Shown in pieces: positions 1 through 10,994 of a stretch of DNA of 64,000 bases. A program made the translations under genes and the position numbers. The notes beneath the pieces were generated by a model. The model saw only the letters and a program-made list of their open reading frames with translations. It made no database searches and had not been told where the DNA came from. The stretch lies in NCBI RefSeq assembly GCF_032452875.1, contig NC_083876.1, positions 20,868,001 to 20,932,000 of the forward strand. The letters are read 5' to 3'. This DNA is from Bos javanicus (Eukaryota > Chordata > Mammalia > Artiodactyla > Bovidae). Every line of letters starts with the position of its first letter. Positions within the stretch are counted from its first letter, which is position 1.

Positions 1-78
1 AAGAAAGAGAGCACTGAGGAATGGTTGGGGCTAGGCGTAAGGCCAAAGTCACATAACACTCCTCAGGAAGCTTCTGGA

Positions 79-293
79 ACTTCCCCAGTGGCTTAGTCCT
101 AAAGAATCTGCCTGTAGTGTAGGAGACTCAGGAGATGCAAGTTCGATCCCTTGGTTGGGAAGATCCTCTAGAGAAGAAAATAGCAACCCACGCCAGTATT
201 CTTGCTTGGAAAATCCCATGGCCGGAGAAGCCTGGTAGGCTACAGTCCATGGGGTCACAAAAAAGTTGGACATAACTGAACATGTATACACAG
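79..293 (+). mobile_element. Bov-tA SINE
   Basis: The head is tRNA-Glu-like with a degenerate pol III B box near 143-152. The Bov-A body follows, with the family phrases CAACCC-CGCCAGTATTCTTGC and CAGTCCATGGGGTCAC. Several substitutions make this an older copy. It is non-autonomous and, by family knowledge, mobilised by BovB machinery. No clear target-site duplication was found. Confidence 0.88.
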
Positions 294-2589
294 ACACCAG
301 TCACTGTACTGGGCTCAGTAAACAAAAGTCCAGTTTGGGTGATGGTGTTGTAGACACAGGTGAGAAAACATAAGGATATTATTTAAGAGAATTTGCAATC
401 ATTAAGGTTTTATTTAAAAATAATTTTCCAGAAATTTTGAAAAATTTTAGTTCACTGACAGTAGGAAAGGAGTTGCACATTTTCTCCTCTATCATCTGCT
501 CTCTGGGCTGGGAAACAAGTTGCCTTTTTCCCAGATTTATTGGTGATATAGTCATGTAAGAGATGAGTCAAAAGGAAAACCCTTTCCTGCGGAGCTCTGC
601 ACAGCTGTCTCTAGAAGGGAGAACAGTTGCTTTCATTGCTAGCATTTAGAATTTTTCTGGCAAACAATGTAATTCTTTTTATCTTTCCTCCCTTTTTTTT
701 TTTCCTAATTAGAAGTTATTCTCAATTGCTAGCAGCAGAGACACTAATTTTATAGAGCTTTAGAGTGTTAATGGAAAAATGACATCTAATAAACTATTAA
801 AAAGATTAATTTATGGAGGGAATCTTAGTGAGAATTTGCAGTTACATAAACTCAATTTTTCTTCCACTTAGCACTTTCTGTATAGAATGTGTGTAAAGTT
901 AAACTTACGTGGTATTAAAAGTGAGTGTGTACCTGTCCACACTGTATGGCTATTCATGGTATTGACTTTAATGGTATGCTCGGCTGGATTAAATTTTAGT
1001 ACAAAGTGAATTTAATACCTAGGATTGCTTATACTATTTCCTGAGGTTAAGCTAGTTCCTCTTAAAAAAAGTCTGGTCATGCAGATATTGAATTCAATGT
1101 TTGTTCACTTTTAATCGAGGTTTTATGACTGCTTGGTCTTTAGAAAGCTATTCCACATGAAAATAGCATCCCCTTTTCCCTTCCTCCTCTACAGCCACCA
1201 ACCCAGGAAAAGAGGGATTTAAAATTGTTTCAAAATATTATGATACGGCACGGGCTGGCTTTCACATCTTACAAGTTGAAACAGGCCTTTGCTAACTTGC
1301 AATAGGCCGTGAAATAATTACGTTGTGTGCTAAATGGCACTTTTCAGTTTTCATTTGTGCTTCAACACTCAGTTTTCAGTAGATCATTTAGGGAAGATCA
1401 GCATATTCTTTGGAAATGAAAAACACACCCCAGGTCAGGGCAGCACTGCCTGATGGGAAAAGAATGCAGCCCACAAAGGTGGTCTTTGTGAGACCTGTCG
1501 ACGAGCCGGGGTCTGGACCAGAACTGGCAGGCTCACAGCTTCCCCTAGTGACTGCCCCTGAAATACTAAACTCATCTGTGTTGGAAGGTGTAGATTTAAG
1601 GAAACAAGTAGGCTTTTAAGACACCTGCCCCCTCCTCCAGAACAAGGATTAATTTCACACATTTAGATGAACTCCTTCAGCAAAGGAGTTTGATGCTGTG
1701 CAATGGATTTGGATGAAGGACCATACAGCTTGTTGACTTCTTTTTTTAATGAGACTAGAACCCCTCAAGTTCAAAGTGATCACTGGAATCATAGGAACAT
1801 TGACAACTTCTAGAAATGAACTGAGGACCCCAATCGGATTATTCTTTGTTGTGAGTCTTGGGCTGTTTTATCAAGAGAGACAGCTACTGCATTTCAGACT
1901 TGGTATTCATTTCTTCAGGCCTGTTTTGAAAATGAGATACTTTGAAGTTCTATAACTTAAATGAAAAATGACATTACTAGTATTTGAGAATATTTTTTCC
2001 TTGAAAAAAATCTTAGGGATTTACACCTTATCTAAGTACCACGTTGAATTCCTTTCCCACTTTTACCTCACACAACAGGCAGCCTGCCAAGGGCAGCAAG
2101 GAGCTGAATGATCTAAACTGTCACATTTGATTTTAAATAAGGGTCAAATTCTTATTTCTAGTTCTTTCTTTTTGATTCCAATTCTTATGGCATCATTTAA
2201 ATTCTTTTTGTCATTTTAAAATATGTTTCTCTCAATTTATAATTACCACCCTTCCAACCACACTGGAATCTGCAGGAATATTCTGCATTAGATTTATGAG
2301 GCAACAAACATCTTTAGCACCTCGTTCTTGAGGGAATTCAAAATATTTTAATGCATTGAATTATTATGTCATTGCTGTACTGTGGGAAAGAGAAGTGATA
2401 AATAGCATTCTTATTTACAGAGGAGGAAAGAAGGAATGAATCTTTTCTATCACTTAGTGGTGAATTGGAGCTAATGGATATCACTCTGCTCTGCAATTCC
2501 ACAGAACAATTCGGCATTTTGTGAAAAAGATCTGTTATTTTCTTCTTTTCTCTCTTGTTTATCATTACATGTAGATTTTTCTTAGTTTC
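294..2589. other. Non-repetitive stretch, nothing recognised
   Basis: AT-rich sequence with no repeat family or gene that I recognise. It contains a 69-codon open frame at 1410-1616 on the plus strand with slightly higher GC (around 1430-1570). That frame has no recognised domain and no surrounding splice or promoter evidence, so I do not call it a gene. Confidence 0.5.
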
Positions 2590-2850
2590 GAAAGGGTGCA
2601 TGCATCCCAGTGTTCACGGCAGCCCTAATTAGCCAAGACATGGAAGCACCCTACATGTCTATTGACAAATGAATGGATAAAGAAAATGTGGTACATATAT
2701 ACAATGGAATATTATTCAGCTATAAAAAAGAGGAAATAATGTCATTTGCAGCAACATGGATAGACCTGAAGATTATCATACTAAGTGAAGTAAGCCAAAT
2801 AGAGAAAGACAAATATCATATGATATTGCTTGTACAAGGAATCTTAGTTG
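2590..2850 (+). mobile_element. Old L1 fragment, 3' end region
   Basis: The sequence follows the mammalian L1 3'-end block: a run on CCCAGTGTTCACGGCAGC, then GCCAAGACATGGAAGCA, then GGATAAAGAAAATGTGGTAC, and the GAAGTAAGCCA phrase. It is in sense orientation, diverged and truncated at both ends. The 64-codon open frame at 2673-2864 is translated 3'-end L1 sequence, not a gene. Confidence 0.8.
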
Positions 2851-3139
2851 TTATTAAAATACATTGATACATTATTGACTCTTTTCTTTAAGTTTCTGTA
2901 ATAATGATGCACTATATAGTCAGTATGTGTAAGGGCTTTCCATTTTGCAAGTACTCTCAAATCCATTGTGCTGCTACTTTTGCCCCTTACTATCCCCAGA
3001 GGTGGTGAATAATATCCAGTATCAGGGCACTTCTCTATGGCAGAAGGGAGACACAGAGTTCCAGAATTCTGATTTCAAAATCTCTCCCCTTTCCTCTCTT
3101 TACAGCTTCCTTTTGTGTTCAATAACAAAGTATTACTTC

Positions 3140-3260
3140 TGGGCAATTCCCTGGTGGTCCTGTGGGCAGGACTTTCCTACCTGGGGATGGATTCAATCCT
3201 TAATGGAGATCTAGGATCCCCAAAGCCAAGCCAAAAAAAAAAAGCAGAGCCAAAAAAAAA
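3140..3260 (+). mobile_element. CHR-type tRNA-Glu-derived SINE
   Basis: The copy starts with the TTCCCTGGTGGTCCTGTGG head, followed by GGGGATGGATTCAATCC (degraded B box), and ends in two A-rich tracts (3230-3243 and 3252-3260) split by GCAGAGCC. This matches the older cetartiodactyl CHR SINEs. It lacks the Bov-A body, so it is not Bov-tA. Confidence 0.65.
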
Positions 3261-3419
3261 GTGCTACAAAGTTTTATTTGTCATGTGTACATTTTTCCAT
3301 CTTTAAGAATGTAGAGCCAGTTACTAGGAGGTATCAGCTGGAAGGATATATAAAATGTCCTGACCCCGGGGACACATTTGCCTACAAAGAACAAACTTTG
3401 TTACTCTTCTTAGCCAGAG

Positions 3420-4054
3420 ACTATGGGGAAACAGTGGAAACAGTGTCAGACTTTATTTTGGGGGCTCCAAAATCACTGCAGATGCTGACTGCAGCCATGA
3501 AATTAAAAGACGCTTACTCCTTGGAAGGAAAGTTATGACCAACCTAGATAGCATATTGAAAAGCAGAGACATTACTTTGCCAACAAAGGTTCGTCTAGTC
3601 AAGGCTATGGTTTTTCCAGTGGTCATGTATGGATGTGAGAGTTGGTCTTTGAAGAAGGCTGAGTGCTGAAGAATTGATGCTTTTGAACTGTGGTGTTGGA
3701 GAAGACTCTTGAGAGTCCCCTTGGACTGCAAGGAGATCCAACCAGTCCATTCTGAAGGAGATCAGCCTTGAGATTTCGTTAGAAGGAATGATGCTAAAAC
3801 TGAAACTCCAGTACTTTGGCCACCTCATGAGAAGATTTGACTCATTGGAAAAGACTCTGATGCTGGGAGGGATTGGGGGCAAGAGGAGAAGGGGACGACA
3901 GAGGATGAGATGGCTGGATGGCATCACTGACTCGATGGATGTGAGTCTCAGAGAACTCCAGGAGTTGGTGATGGACAGGGAGGCCTGGCGTGCTGGGATT
4001 CATGGGGTCACAAAGAGTCGGACATGACTGAGCGACTGAACTGAACTGAACTGA
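3420..4054 (+). mobile_element. BovB LINE, 5'-truncated 3' end
   Basis: RTE-type LINE. The remnant covers the C-terminal part of ORF2 after the reverse transcriptase core. The translated phrases ITADGDC-like, PTKV, MVFPVVMYGCESW, FELWCWRRLLRVPW, RRRGRQRMRWLDGITDSM and MDREAW are visible across the three frames, interrupted by frameshifts (an extra C near 3720). The tail is (GAACT)n at about 4036-4054. The copy is inactive. By family knowledge the full element is about 3.2 kb, so about four fifths is missing from the 5' side. No clear target-site duplication was found. Confidence 0.93.
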
Positions 4055-5005
4055 TACATTAAAATATTATTTTCTTGGAAGAACTGAGATCTATGGTCTC
4101 TCTTAATTTTAAAGAGGTCCATAATATTCTGTTCTTATAAAAACTGTTCTTGAAATCAAAGTTTCTAGAAATTCTCTGTCTACATTTATCGACTGCCACA
4201 CCATCAGCATTCTTAGAGTGGAGGTACAGACCATTTGGTGAAGAATTTGCCAGGCTTGGTCTTATTGAATAGATATCAGCTTAAAGGAATGCAGAAAACG
4301 AAGTCTTGTGTAAGATTTTTCAATTCTCTTTTTTAATATAACAATTAAAGCAAGAACATAATAGGTGTAGACTTTCATCCATTCCTTGGTTTTCATAACA
4401 GAGATCCTAAGGTCTTTCTGTTCATTCACTGTTCAGTCAAGATCCCAGAGAATCTCATAGGATTAATCCACTTGCTTGGATATGGCTAAAAGGATAAGTG
4501 AATCCTGCAAGAGCTGACTTTTAAGGAAGACCTGTCTTTTTCAAATACCAAGGTACATTCCTAGGATGCATCACATGCACAAAAATATTCTGAAAATGGT
4601 AGTTAGTTTTTTTCTTTAATAACATACCACCAGCACCATTTACACCATTTAAGATACCTGTTCCATTTCCTCCCAAATCTCCTCCTATGCTGGGGTGTCT
4701 CTAAAAGGAGCTGGCCCTTTCACAGGACAGAGGCTGGGAACCAGACATGCTGTATCTTCCTGGCAATGGTAGTGCATGAGCAGGAGAGGGCAATTTAAAA
4801 CATTTTTTTTTTTTTCCTGAAAGAGACTTCTGCATTTGTTAGAAAAGTAAGTGCAAAATGGGGCATAAATTTAGGGAGTGCCGAGCAACTGGTAGGAGGA
4901 AATTGAAGAAGAAGGAATGGAGATAGTCACAAAGCTCTGAAAAAAAAAAAAAGAGAAAGTGAGCTCCAGAAAGTTTGAAATTGATTCAAAACAACATAGA
5001 AGATT
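4055..5005. other. Non-repetitive stretch, nothing recognised
   Basis: AT-rich sequence with a T-tract at 4802-4815 and an A-tract at 4940-4952. No gene or repeat family is recognised. Confidence 0.5.
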
Positions 5006-5017
5006 CAGCCTAAGACT

Positions 5018-5292
5018 GCTGCTGCTGCTGCTAAGTTGCTTCAGTCATGTCCGACTCTGTGCGACCCCATAGATGGCAGCCCACCAGGCTCCCCCGTCCC
5101 TGGGATTCTCCAGGCAAGAACACTGGAGTGGGTTGCCATTTCCTTCTCCAATGCATGAAAGTGGAAAGTGAAAGTGAAATCACTCAGTTGCATCCAACTT
5201 ATAGCGACCCCATGGACTGCAGCCTACCAGGCTCCTCCGTCCATGGGATTTTCCAGGCAAGAGTACTGGAGTGGGGTGCCATTGCCTTCTCC
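5018..5292 (-). mobile_element. Bov-A2 dimeric SINE
   Basis: Two Bov-A monomers lie in tandem on the minus strand, joined by the GAAAGTGAAAGTGAAAT linker near 5160-5180. The tail is an (AGC)n run that reads (GCT)n at 5018-5032. Flanking 12-bp perfect direct repeats CAGCCTAAGACT at 5006-5017 and 5293-5304 are the target-site duplication, so the boundaries are exact. Low divergence suggests a fairly young insertion. Confidence 0.95.
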
Positions 5293-5304
5293 CAGCCTAA
5301 GACT

Positions 5305-6154
5305 ACATGGGTTTATTGTAAGCAATCCCAGGAATGGCTAAGAGCTATTTATTTAAGCCAGAATGTATGACTATGACAAAATGGTTAAAAAAATGAAATC
5401 ATTCTATGGGTTGAGAAATTCTTATACTTTGTTTATATAATAAAGTATAAATCATCACCTTTTAAATACTAAATTAAAATTAGTAATTAATTACTAATTA
5501 CTAAAAGTGGAATTCAAATATGACCTGACAGCTCTCCCTCATCAAAGTGTTGCTGGTTGCTTTTGGTCAGTCTAGAAAAATAACTGGAAGCCTCTTTCCT
5601 GAAAGTCTCTACTTGCACAAATCATTATTCTTGGCCTATCAATTTGGTTTGCCAAAGTGATTTTTAAGAATAACCCATGAAAACCAGTATGATCAAAGGC
5701 TTTGCTGCCGCCAAGGAGCCCTGTAGGTTTCCATCCACAGCTCTGTAGGCCACATCTGTAACCATCACTTGGTCACCATAAACAGCAGAGTCCAAAGGCA
5801 GCAATCGACCTATGTCTCTTGAACTCCTTAAATTAGTTTTTTGCCTTTCTGGCTCACTCTACCACAGTTTTGTTACAGTTTTGTTTCAATTTTCAGGGAC
5901 ACATAGTTCTCCAAAAGCTCTTTGGTAATCTGTGATAGTTTAGAGATTTCTCAATTCTGTTTTGTCATTCCAATATCTTCTTCTCTTTATCTTCCAGAAA
6001 GTTGTAAAAAAATTCACTATTGATAGTACCACTACATTCTTTGCCTAATATTATTATTGATCTTGTTTTTGTATTTAAAAATAATCTCTCCTTTCAAGCA
6101 ACTTTCAGATACAAAGTGATATCAAGTTGTGGACTTTACTGGCTAACATGACTT
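5305..6154. other. Non-repetitive stretch, nothing recognised
   Basis: No recognised repeat or gene. There is a short inverted AT-rich motif around 5470-5505 (TAATTAATTACTAATTA) and otherwise unremarkable AT-rich sequence. Confidence 0.5.
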
Positions 6155-6351
6155 GGACTTCCTAGGTGGCACAGTGGTAAAGAATGTGCTTTACTACAAA
6201 AGCAAGAGAGGAGAATTTGATCCCTAGGTCTGGAAGATCCCCTGGAGAAGAAAATGGAAACCTATTCTAATATTCTTGCCTGGAAAATTCCATGGTCAGA
6301 GGCACCTGGCAGGCTACAGTCCATGGGGTCACGAAGAATTGGACACAACTG

Positions 6352-6352
<1 letters not shown>
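6155..6352 (+). mobile_element. Bov-tA SINE with microsatellite tail
   Basis: The tRNA-like head starts at GGACTTCCTAGGTGGC and the Bov-A body runs to GGACACAACTGAGC. The tail passes directly into a CA repeat. The copy is diverged from the family pattern (for example GAAACCTATTC for CAACCCACTCC). Confidence 0.9.

Positions 6353-6389
<37 letters not shown>
6353..6389. repeat. (AC)n microsatellite
   Basis: About 18 uninterrupted AC units lie directly at the 3' end of a Bov-tA SINE. SINE tails are a known seed for dinucleotide repeats in bovids. A long pure tract like this is likely length-polymorphic. Confidence 0.95.
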
Positions 6390-6391
<2 letters not shown>

Positions 6392-6603
6392 AGTGCATGT
6401 GACATGGAAATTCTAAAATATGATACATTCTGATCCTTGATAGTTTAAAATATTTTTCCTGTAAAGTCATTTAGTTGTGGTGTCTTTTTTGAAGGAAATT
6501 TGACAATTTGTTCTAATATGTAACATTTTAATTGATTCTCAGTTTCCAATTCTCAAGGCAAACCATAATTTATATTCTTAATTTATAGCCTCCTAAAATA
6601 TAG

Positions 6604-6871
6604 GAGAAGGCAATGGCACCCCACTCCAGTACTCTTGCCTGGAAAATCCCATGGATGGAGGAGCCTGGTAGGCTGCAGTCCATGAGGCCACTAAGAATCG
6701 CACACGACTGAGTGACTTCACTTTCACTTTTTACTTTCATTCATTGGAGGAGGAAATGGCAACCCACTCCAGTGTTCTTGCTTGGAGAATCCCAGGGACG
6801 AGGGAACCTGGTGGGCTGCCATCTATGGGGTCGCACAGAGTCAGACATGACTGAAGTGATATAGCAGCAGC
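6604..6871 (+). mobile_element. Bov-A2 dimeric SINE
   Basis: Two Bov-A monomers in sense orientation are joined by CACTTTCACTTTTTACTTTC, with a short AGCAGCAG tail. A 9-bp target-site duplication AAAATATAG lies at 6595-6603 and 6872-6880, giving exact ends. Confidence 0.95.
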
Positions 6872-6880
6872 AAAATATAG

Positions 6881-7384
6881 CCATTTTAAAGGAATTGACA
6901 TAAAGTTATATATAGTATTCTTTTACAGTTATTAATCTTTTATTTACAGTCATACTTATTTGTCACGGTTATTTTTATCTTTATTATGGACAATGTTAAA
7001 CATACAAAAACTGAGAGTCTAATCAGCTCTCCACGTGCTTGTCAATTAGCATCAACAATTATTGACTCAGCAAACTTAATTCATCTCTACTTAATTTCAT
7101 TCTCTGTGGAGTGACATTAAGAGCCAAGTTGTGACAGCACTTTGTAAGTATTTTAGCATGTAACTTCAAAAGATGACAAATTTAAAAACCACTATCCACT
7201 AACATTATCACATCTGAAAAGATTGTTAACAGCATCACGTATCTCATAATTGTAGCATCTGCCAAAATAGCTTTATTATTAGTTGCATGTGCTGATTATG
7301 CTTTCAATCAATAAATTTCCCTGTGTTTTGTTTCAGCTTTTCTGATTGTAACCCCATGAGATGACCATGTCATTGCCTTTATCC
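6881..7384. other. Non-repetitive stretch, nothing recognised
   Basis: AT-rich sequence without a recognised gene, RNA gene or repeat. Confidence 0.45.
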
Positions 7385-7545
7385 CTTGTAACAGACTGAA
7401 TAGTGATACTCACAAAATCCATATGTTAAAACCCCTAACCTCCAAGATGACTGCATTTGGAGGCAGGACCTAAAAAGGGAAGCTATAAGGTTAGGGCCTT
7501 AATCTGACAGGACACAGTCTTTGTAAGAAGAAGAGACAAAACAAA
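7385..7545 (+). repeat. Old LTR-like repeat (MaLR-type), 5' part
   Basis: The sequence resembles mammalian MaLR-type LTRs: an ACTGAATAGTG start, CATATGTTAAAACCCCTAACC, a GATGACTGCATTTGGAGG block, then TTAGGGCC and TGTAAGAAGAAGAGAC. It is very diverged. The family assignment comes from memory of the consensus shape, and a related ancient repeat is possible. It continues at 7957-8160 after an insertion. It is a non-coding fossil. Confidence 0.5.
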
Positions 7546-7956
7546 AATAAAAATTAATAGCTATTCATATCGTCTCCATGTTTGCTGATGCAAAGCCACC
7601 TTTTATAGCTGTCTCCCTAAAGCCCAGTGGGCATGCTGGTACATCATTAATCTGTGATGAAACAAATACTATTATAAGAGTGAGTTATCCTTAGAGATGA
7701 GTTTATTTAAGTATCCTGTCCTTTATTCTCTGCTTAGTTTTCATTTTGAAATTACTCTTGCTATTTCTATATTAAAATATTTTTTTATTTTATGTACTGA
7801 TGGTGGATTATTATTTTATTGATTTATCTTATTTTTTTAAATCTATGTCCAAACCTAGAAAACAATGTACTGATAGTTTATTGATCCTAATTAAATAATT
7901 TTTAATGCTAGAAAAATAAAATACCACACACACACACACACACACAAACAAGAGGG
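7546..7956. other. Inserted segment splitting the old LTR-like repeat
   Basis: About 0.4 kb of AT-rich sequence separates two halves of one repeat. Its right end carries an A-rich run and a CA microsatellite (7925-7946). Similar purine-rich bases flank both ends (AGAAGAGACAAA and AGAGGGAAAGAT), which could be a degraded target-site duplication. I do not recognise the inserted element. Confidence 0.4.
7925..7946. repeat. (CA)n microsatellite
   Basis: Eleven CA units lie at the 3' end of the segment that splits the LTR-like repeat. Confidence 0.9.
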
Positions 7957-8160
7957 AAAGATACCAGAGAACTCTGTCTCATTTCACACACAGAAAAAAG
8001 GTCAGTGCGGACACAGGGAGGAGGCGGCTGTCTTTAAGTCAGGAAGAGCTTCAGGAGACACCAACCCTGATGACACCTTGACCTTGAACTTCCGGTCATC
8101 AGTCGTTTTGGCCACCTGGTCGGTGGCATTTTGTTAATGCAACCCAAGCCAACTAAAACA
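7957..8160 (+). repeat. Old LTR-like repeat (MaLR-type), 3' part
   Basis: This continues the repeat at 7385-7545: ACCAGAGAACTCTGTCTC, GACACAGGGAGGAGGCGGCTG, AGTCAGGAAGAGC, CACCTTGACCTTGAACTTCC, a GCATTTTGTTAATGCAACCC block and the end CCAACTAAAACA. Order and orientation match the first half, so the two are one element. Confidence 0.5.
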
Positions 8161-9097
8161 CCCCTTGGGTCCCCTGTATTTCGATGTATGAGGAGTGAGA
8201 GCTAGAAGTTCACCAATTATCAGTCTATTGCCCCTCACTTCCCAGTCCAACTTCATTGCATGACTTTTGATCCTGGAACATATTTTCTTTGACAAGTGAG
8301 CATGATGTCAGGCTTTATCAGTACCAGGTGCCAAAGGGATCCTAAAAGAGAAAGAAGCTCTGCCTCCTGGTCCTAGGCTGATCTTTGGCCATCTTCTGCA
8401 GTGGCACCTCCCTGGGGTGACCTCGCTGGCACCCTCTGGGCAGTTTTGCAGTAAGTTCTGGGACACAGCCCCTCCCATTGGACAGTTTCTCAATCACCCC
8501 AGAGAGTGGTTTCCCAGCGAGCTCCCCTGACTGAGTCTCCTCTTTGACAACGTCCTCTGAGATCCCGTAAGAAAGATTCTCAACCAGCTCCTTAACGTGA
8601 AGGATCTTAGTGACTCGACGTTCGGTGTGCCTGGACATATTCTCTCCAGTGAGATCTAGATCTCATCACTGATTGGGAGTCTTTTCCAGATTTGTTCCTT
8701 TTTGAGTTTTCTGTTTTAACCCCCATAGGAAGCAGCTTTTCCCTGTCTCTGCTACTTACTCTATTATTTAGGATTCTCTGTACCCCATAGTCTCTAATCT
8801 CTCATCACAGTAGTCTTGAGGTATAGCAAATACTTTTTTATGTTAAATATTTCCTACCAAATCACTACAGGGTTTCTCTCAACGGTACTCGGACTGATGT
8901 GAAAGACTTAATCCTATGCAAATTCAGTTTTTGTTTCTTTGTTGTATTTTTTTTTTTTTTGGTTTGATTTATACATGCATCATTAGATACATGGTGTCTG
9001 GATTTCTCTCTCTCTGTGATATTTGCAGTCATTTATCATTACCCTTTCATAAATTTATTAAGGTTTACAAAAGGTTTGAAAACTGACTTTCTTTCAT
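8161..9097. other. Non-repetitive stretch apart from one open frame
   Basis: Contains the unidentified minus-strand frame at 8342-8638 and a T-tract at 8946-8960. No repeat family is recognised. Confidence 0.45.
8342..8638 (-). other. Unidentified 98-codon open frame
   Basis: An ATG-to-stop frame on the minus strand starts MSRHTERRVTKI and ends RRQSFFLF. The surrounding sequence has more CpG and GC than its neighbours (for example around 8540-8635). I do not recognise a protein family. There is no signal peptide, membrane segment or clear motif. An overlapping frame of 61 codons (8308-8490) covers part of the same stretch. It could be chance, a decayed exon or a fragment of a processed gene copy. 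No A-tract or direct repeats mark it as a retrocopy. Confidence 0.15.
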
Positions 9098-9320
9098 TTC
9101 CCAGTTTTACTGAGGTATAATTAAATAAAATTGTAAGATGTTTAAAATGTATAACATGATGATTTAATATAATATAAATTTTGAAAGAATTCCCATCATG
9201 TTAATAAACACATCCATCACCTCAATTTACAATTTGCATATTTATTTGAGAACTCATGTTATCCTCTTTTAGCAAATTTTAATTATACACTACAGTGTTA
9301 TTAAGATATTCTAATTTTAT
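9098..9320 (-). mobile_element. Old L1 3' end, antisense
   Basis: The plus strand begins TTTTACTGAGGTATAATTA and continues with the antisense L1 3'-UTR pattern (ACATCCATCACCTCAATTTAC, CACTACAGTGTTATTAA). On the minus strand this ends in TATACCTCAGTAAAA, as expected for an L1 tail. It is diverged and pre-ruminant in age. Confidence 0.7.
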
Positions 9321-10020
9321 TATTCCTTTTTGTAATAAGTAACTGGAAAACTTTTATAAAATAGAAACATCCCTTTATCAACTATTTAATTATTCTGAAA
9401 TTCAGATGATACAAAAATAAAAGATATAATAAATGCATAATTGCATCTTATGTTTCCTTCTCCCTTGATTAACTTGTAAAACCATATCTTATTTCATTTT
9501 CAAAATAATAATGAAATTATTATTATTATTTCTCTCATTAGCATTCCTCAAATCATCTGTTTGTTTTGTATCATTGTGAATTCATGGAAATAAATGTACT
9601 TGACATGGTCTCGTGTCTTTATTAATGTCCTAACAGTCCCAACTTTGTTCCCTTGTTCATTTGGCCTTTTTAAAAGCTGCTTCAGAGTCCTTATTTTCTG
9701 CTATGACAAGATATTCCATACTTATCTTGTATGTTTTCTCCTTTAAATCTAGAATCCATGATTTATCTAAAAGACATTGTTATCTTCAGTAGGGAGTGAT
9801 ACTGAGACTCCTAAATCCAGGCCCTTAGGGTGCTTATTACTCTGAGTTTAGTCTAGATATTTTCAGTCTTCAAACTAGGAAATAGGTATTTAAGAGAAAA
9901 CATATCTTGACTTTATACTGCTATTTCCACTTTAAACTCCAATTTAAATTACTTTTTTGATGTTATTTGCATATTTCTTTTATACTAAAGTCTTGAATCC
10001 TAGAGGATATTAGCAAGATT
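9321..10020. other. Undetermined AT-rich stretch
   Basis: It lies between two antisense old-L1 pieces and may be decayed L1, but I cannot match it. It contains a (TTA)n-like run near 9517-9531. Confidence 0.35.
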
Positions 10021-10560
10021 ATTCTATGTTTTCAAACATTCTCCCCATTCATCTCTCATCTTTTATGGTTATACTTTATCTACCTTGCCAGGACATTGAA
10101 CAGTTTCTATTTTCTGGAAAGCTTTTATTAGCAATGAGTATTGAATTTTGGCCAAGTTTTTTTCTGCATCTCTGAAGACATATTTGTAATTTGTCTTCTT
10201 AGATTGATTATCATTGTGTATTGTGGAAAGACTTCCTAATATTGAACTAATTGTGAATTCTTTAAATGTCTGATTTATTACTTCATTCCTGTACTGTTGG
10301 ATTCTGTTTACTATTATTTTATTTAGTAATGTTGCATTGATATTCACAAGTAGCATTGGTTTTTAATAGTTTTTGTACTGCTCTTATGGATTTATATACT
10401 TACAAATGTTACATTTGCTTTGTAAAAAACGTTAGAGAGTTTTCCTTTATTTTTTATGCTTTGGAAAATGTTACATAACACTGGGGCCTTTGAAGTTTTG
10501 CTAGAATTCTACTATGAAACCATCTGGGCCTAGTTCTTTTTAGAGGGTCAGTTAGGGTGG
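10020..10560 (-). mobile_element. Old L1 ORF2 fragment, antisense
   Basis: Minus-strand translation from 10356 to 10072 gives ATLLNKIIVNRIQQY and later DAEKNLAKIQYSLLIKAFQKI. This aligns in order with the L1 reverse transcriptase region around the KILNKILANRIQ and DAEKAFDKIQ blocks. The catalytic Asp-containing block is corrupted (NLAKIQ in place of AFDKIQ). The region near 10530 preserves the antisense form of the PDGF-type block. Confidence 0.7.
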
Positions 10561-10779
10561 TGTGCTGAAGCTTGTCCAAAGGCAGCTTTCAAGAGCTGAT
10601 TGTTCGATTTCCAGGAATTTATGAGCTTGTTGCTGAATACAGGCTCTATTAAATAATGTAAATTCAAACAAAATGTTTCACTCTCTGCAACTGTGCAAAC
10701 AGATAAAAGAAGAGTTAGCAATAATGCAGTCAGGGGTGAACATATCCGTTAACTTTAACGTTTCTTCCTTTTTTAAAAT

Positions 10780-10895
10780 AATTTTTTGGCCACACAGAAT
10801 GGCATGCGAAATCTTCATTACCCAACCAAGGGATGGAACTCACGCCCCTTGCAGTGGAAGTGCAGAGTCTTAACCACTGACCCACCAGGGAGCCT
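10780..10895 (-). mobile_element. CHR-type tRNA-Glu-derived SINE, antisense
   Basis: The plus strand reads TTTTTTGGCCACACAGAATG through AAGGGATGGAACTCACGCCC (inverted B box) to CTTAACCACTGACCCACCAG. This is the reverse complement of the CHR SINE head and body. Confidence 0.75.
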
Positions 10896-10994
10896 CTTAT
10901 CCTTCTGACTCCCAATCTCCAGACATCTTTGAGAATATAATTATTTTATTCTTATTATCATTCTTTTGAGACTTCCCCATGTGGTGGCATAATA

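Noticed and set aside
6353..6389. Z-DNA-type regulatory element
   Set aside because: The AC run is explained as a SINE-tail microsatellite; no evidence for regulation.
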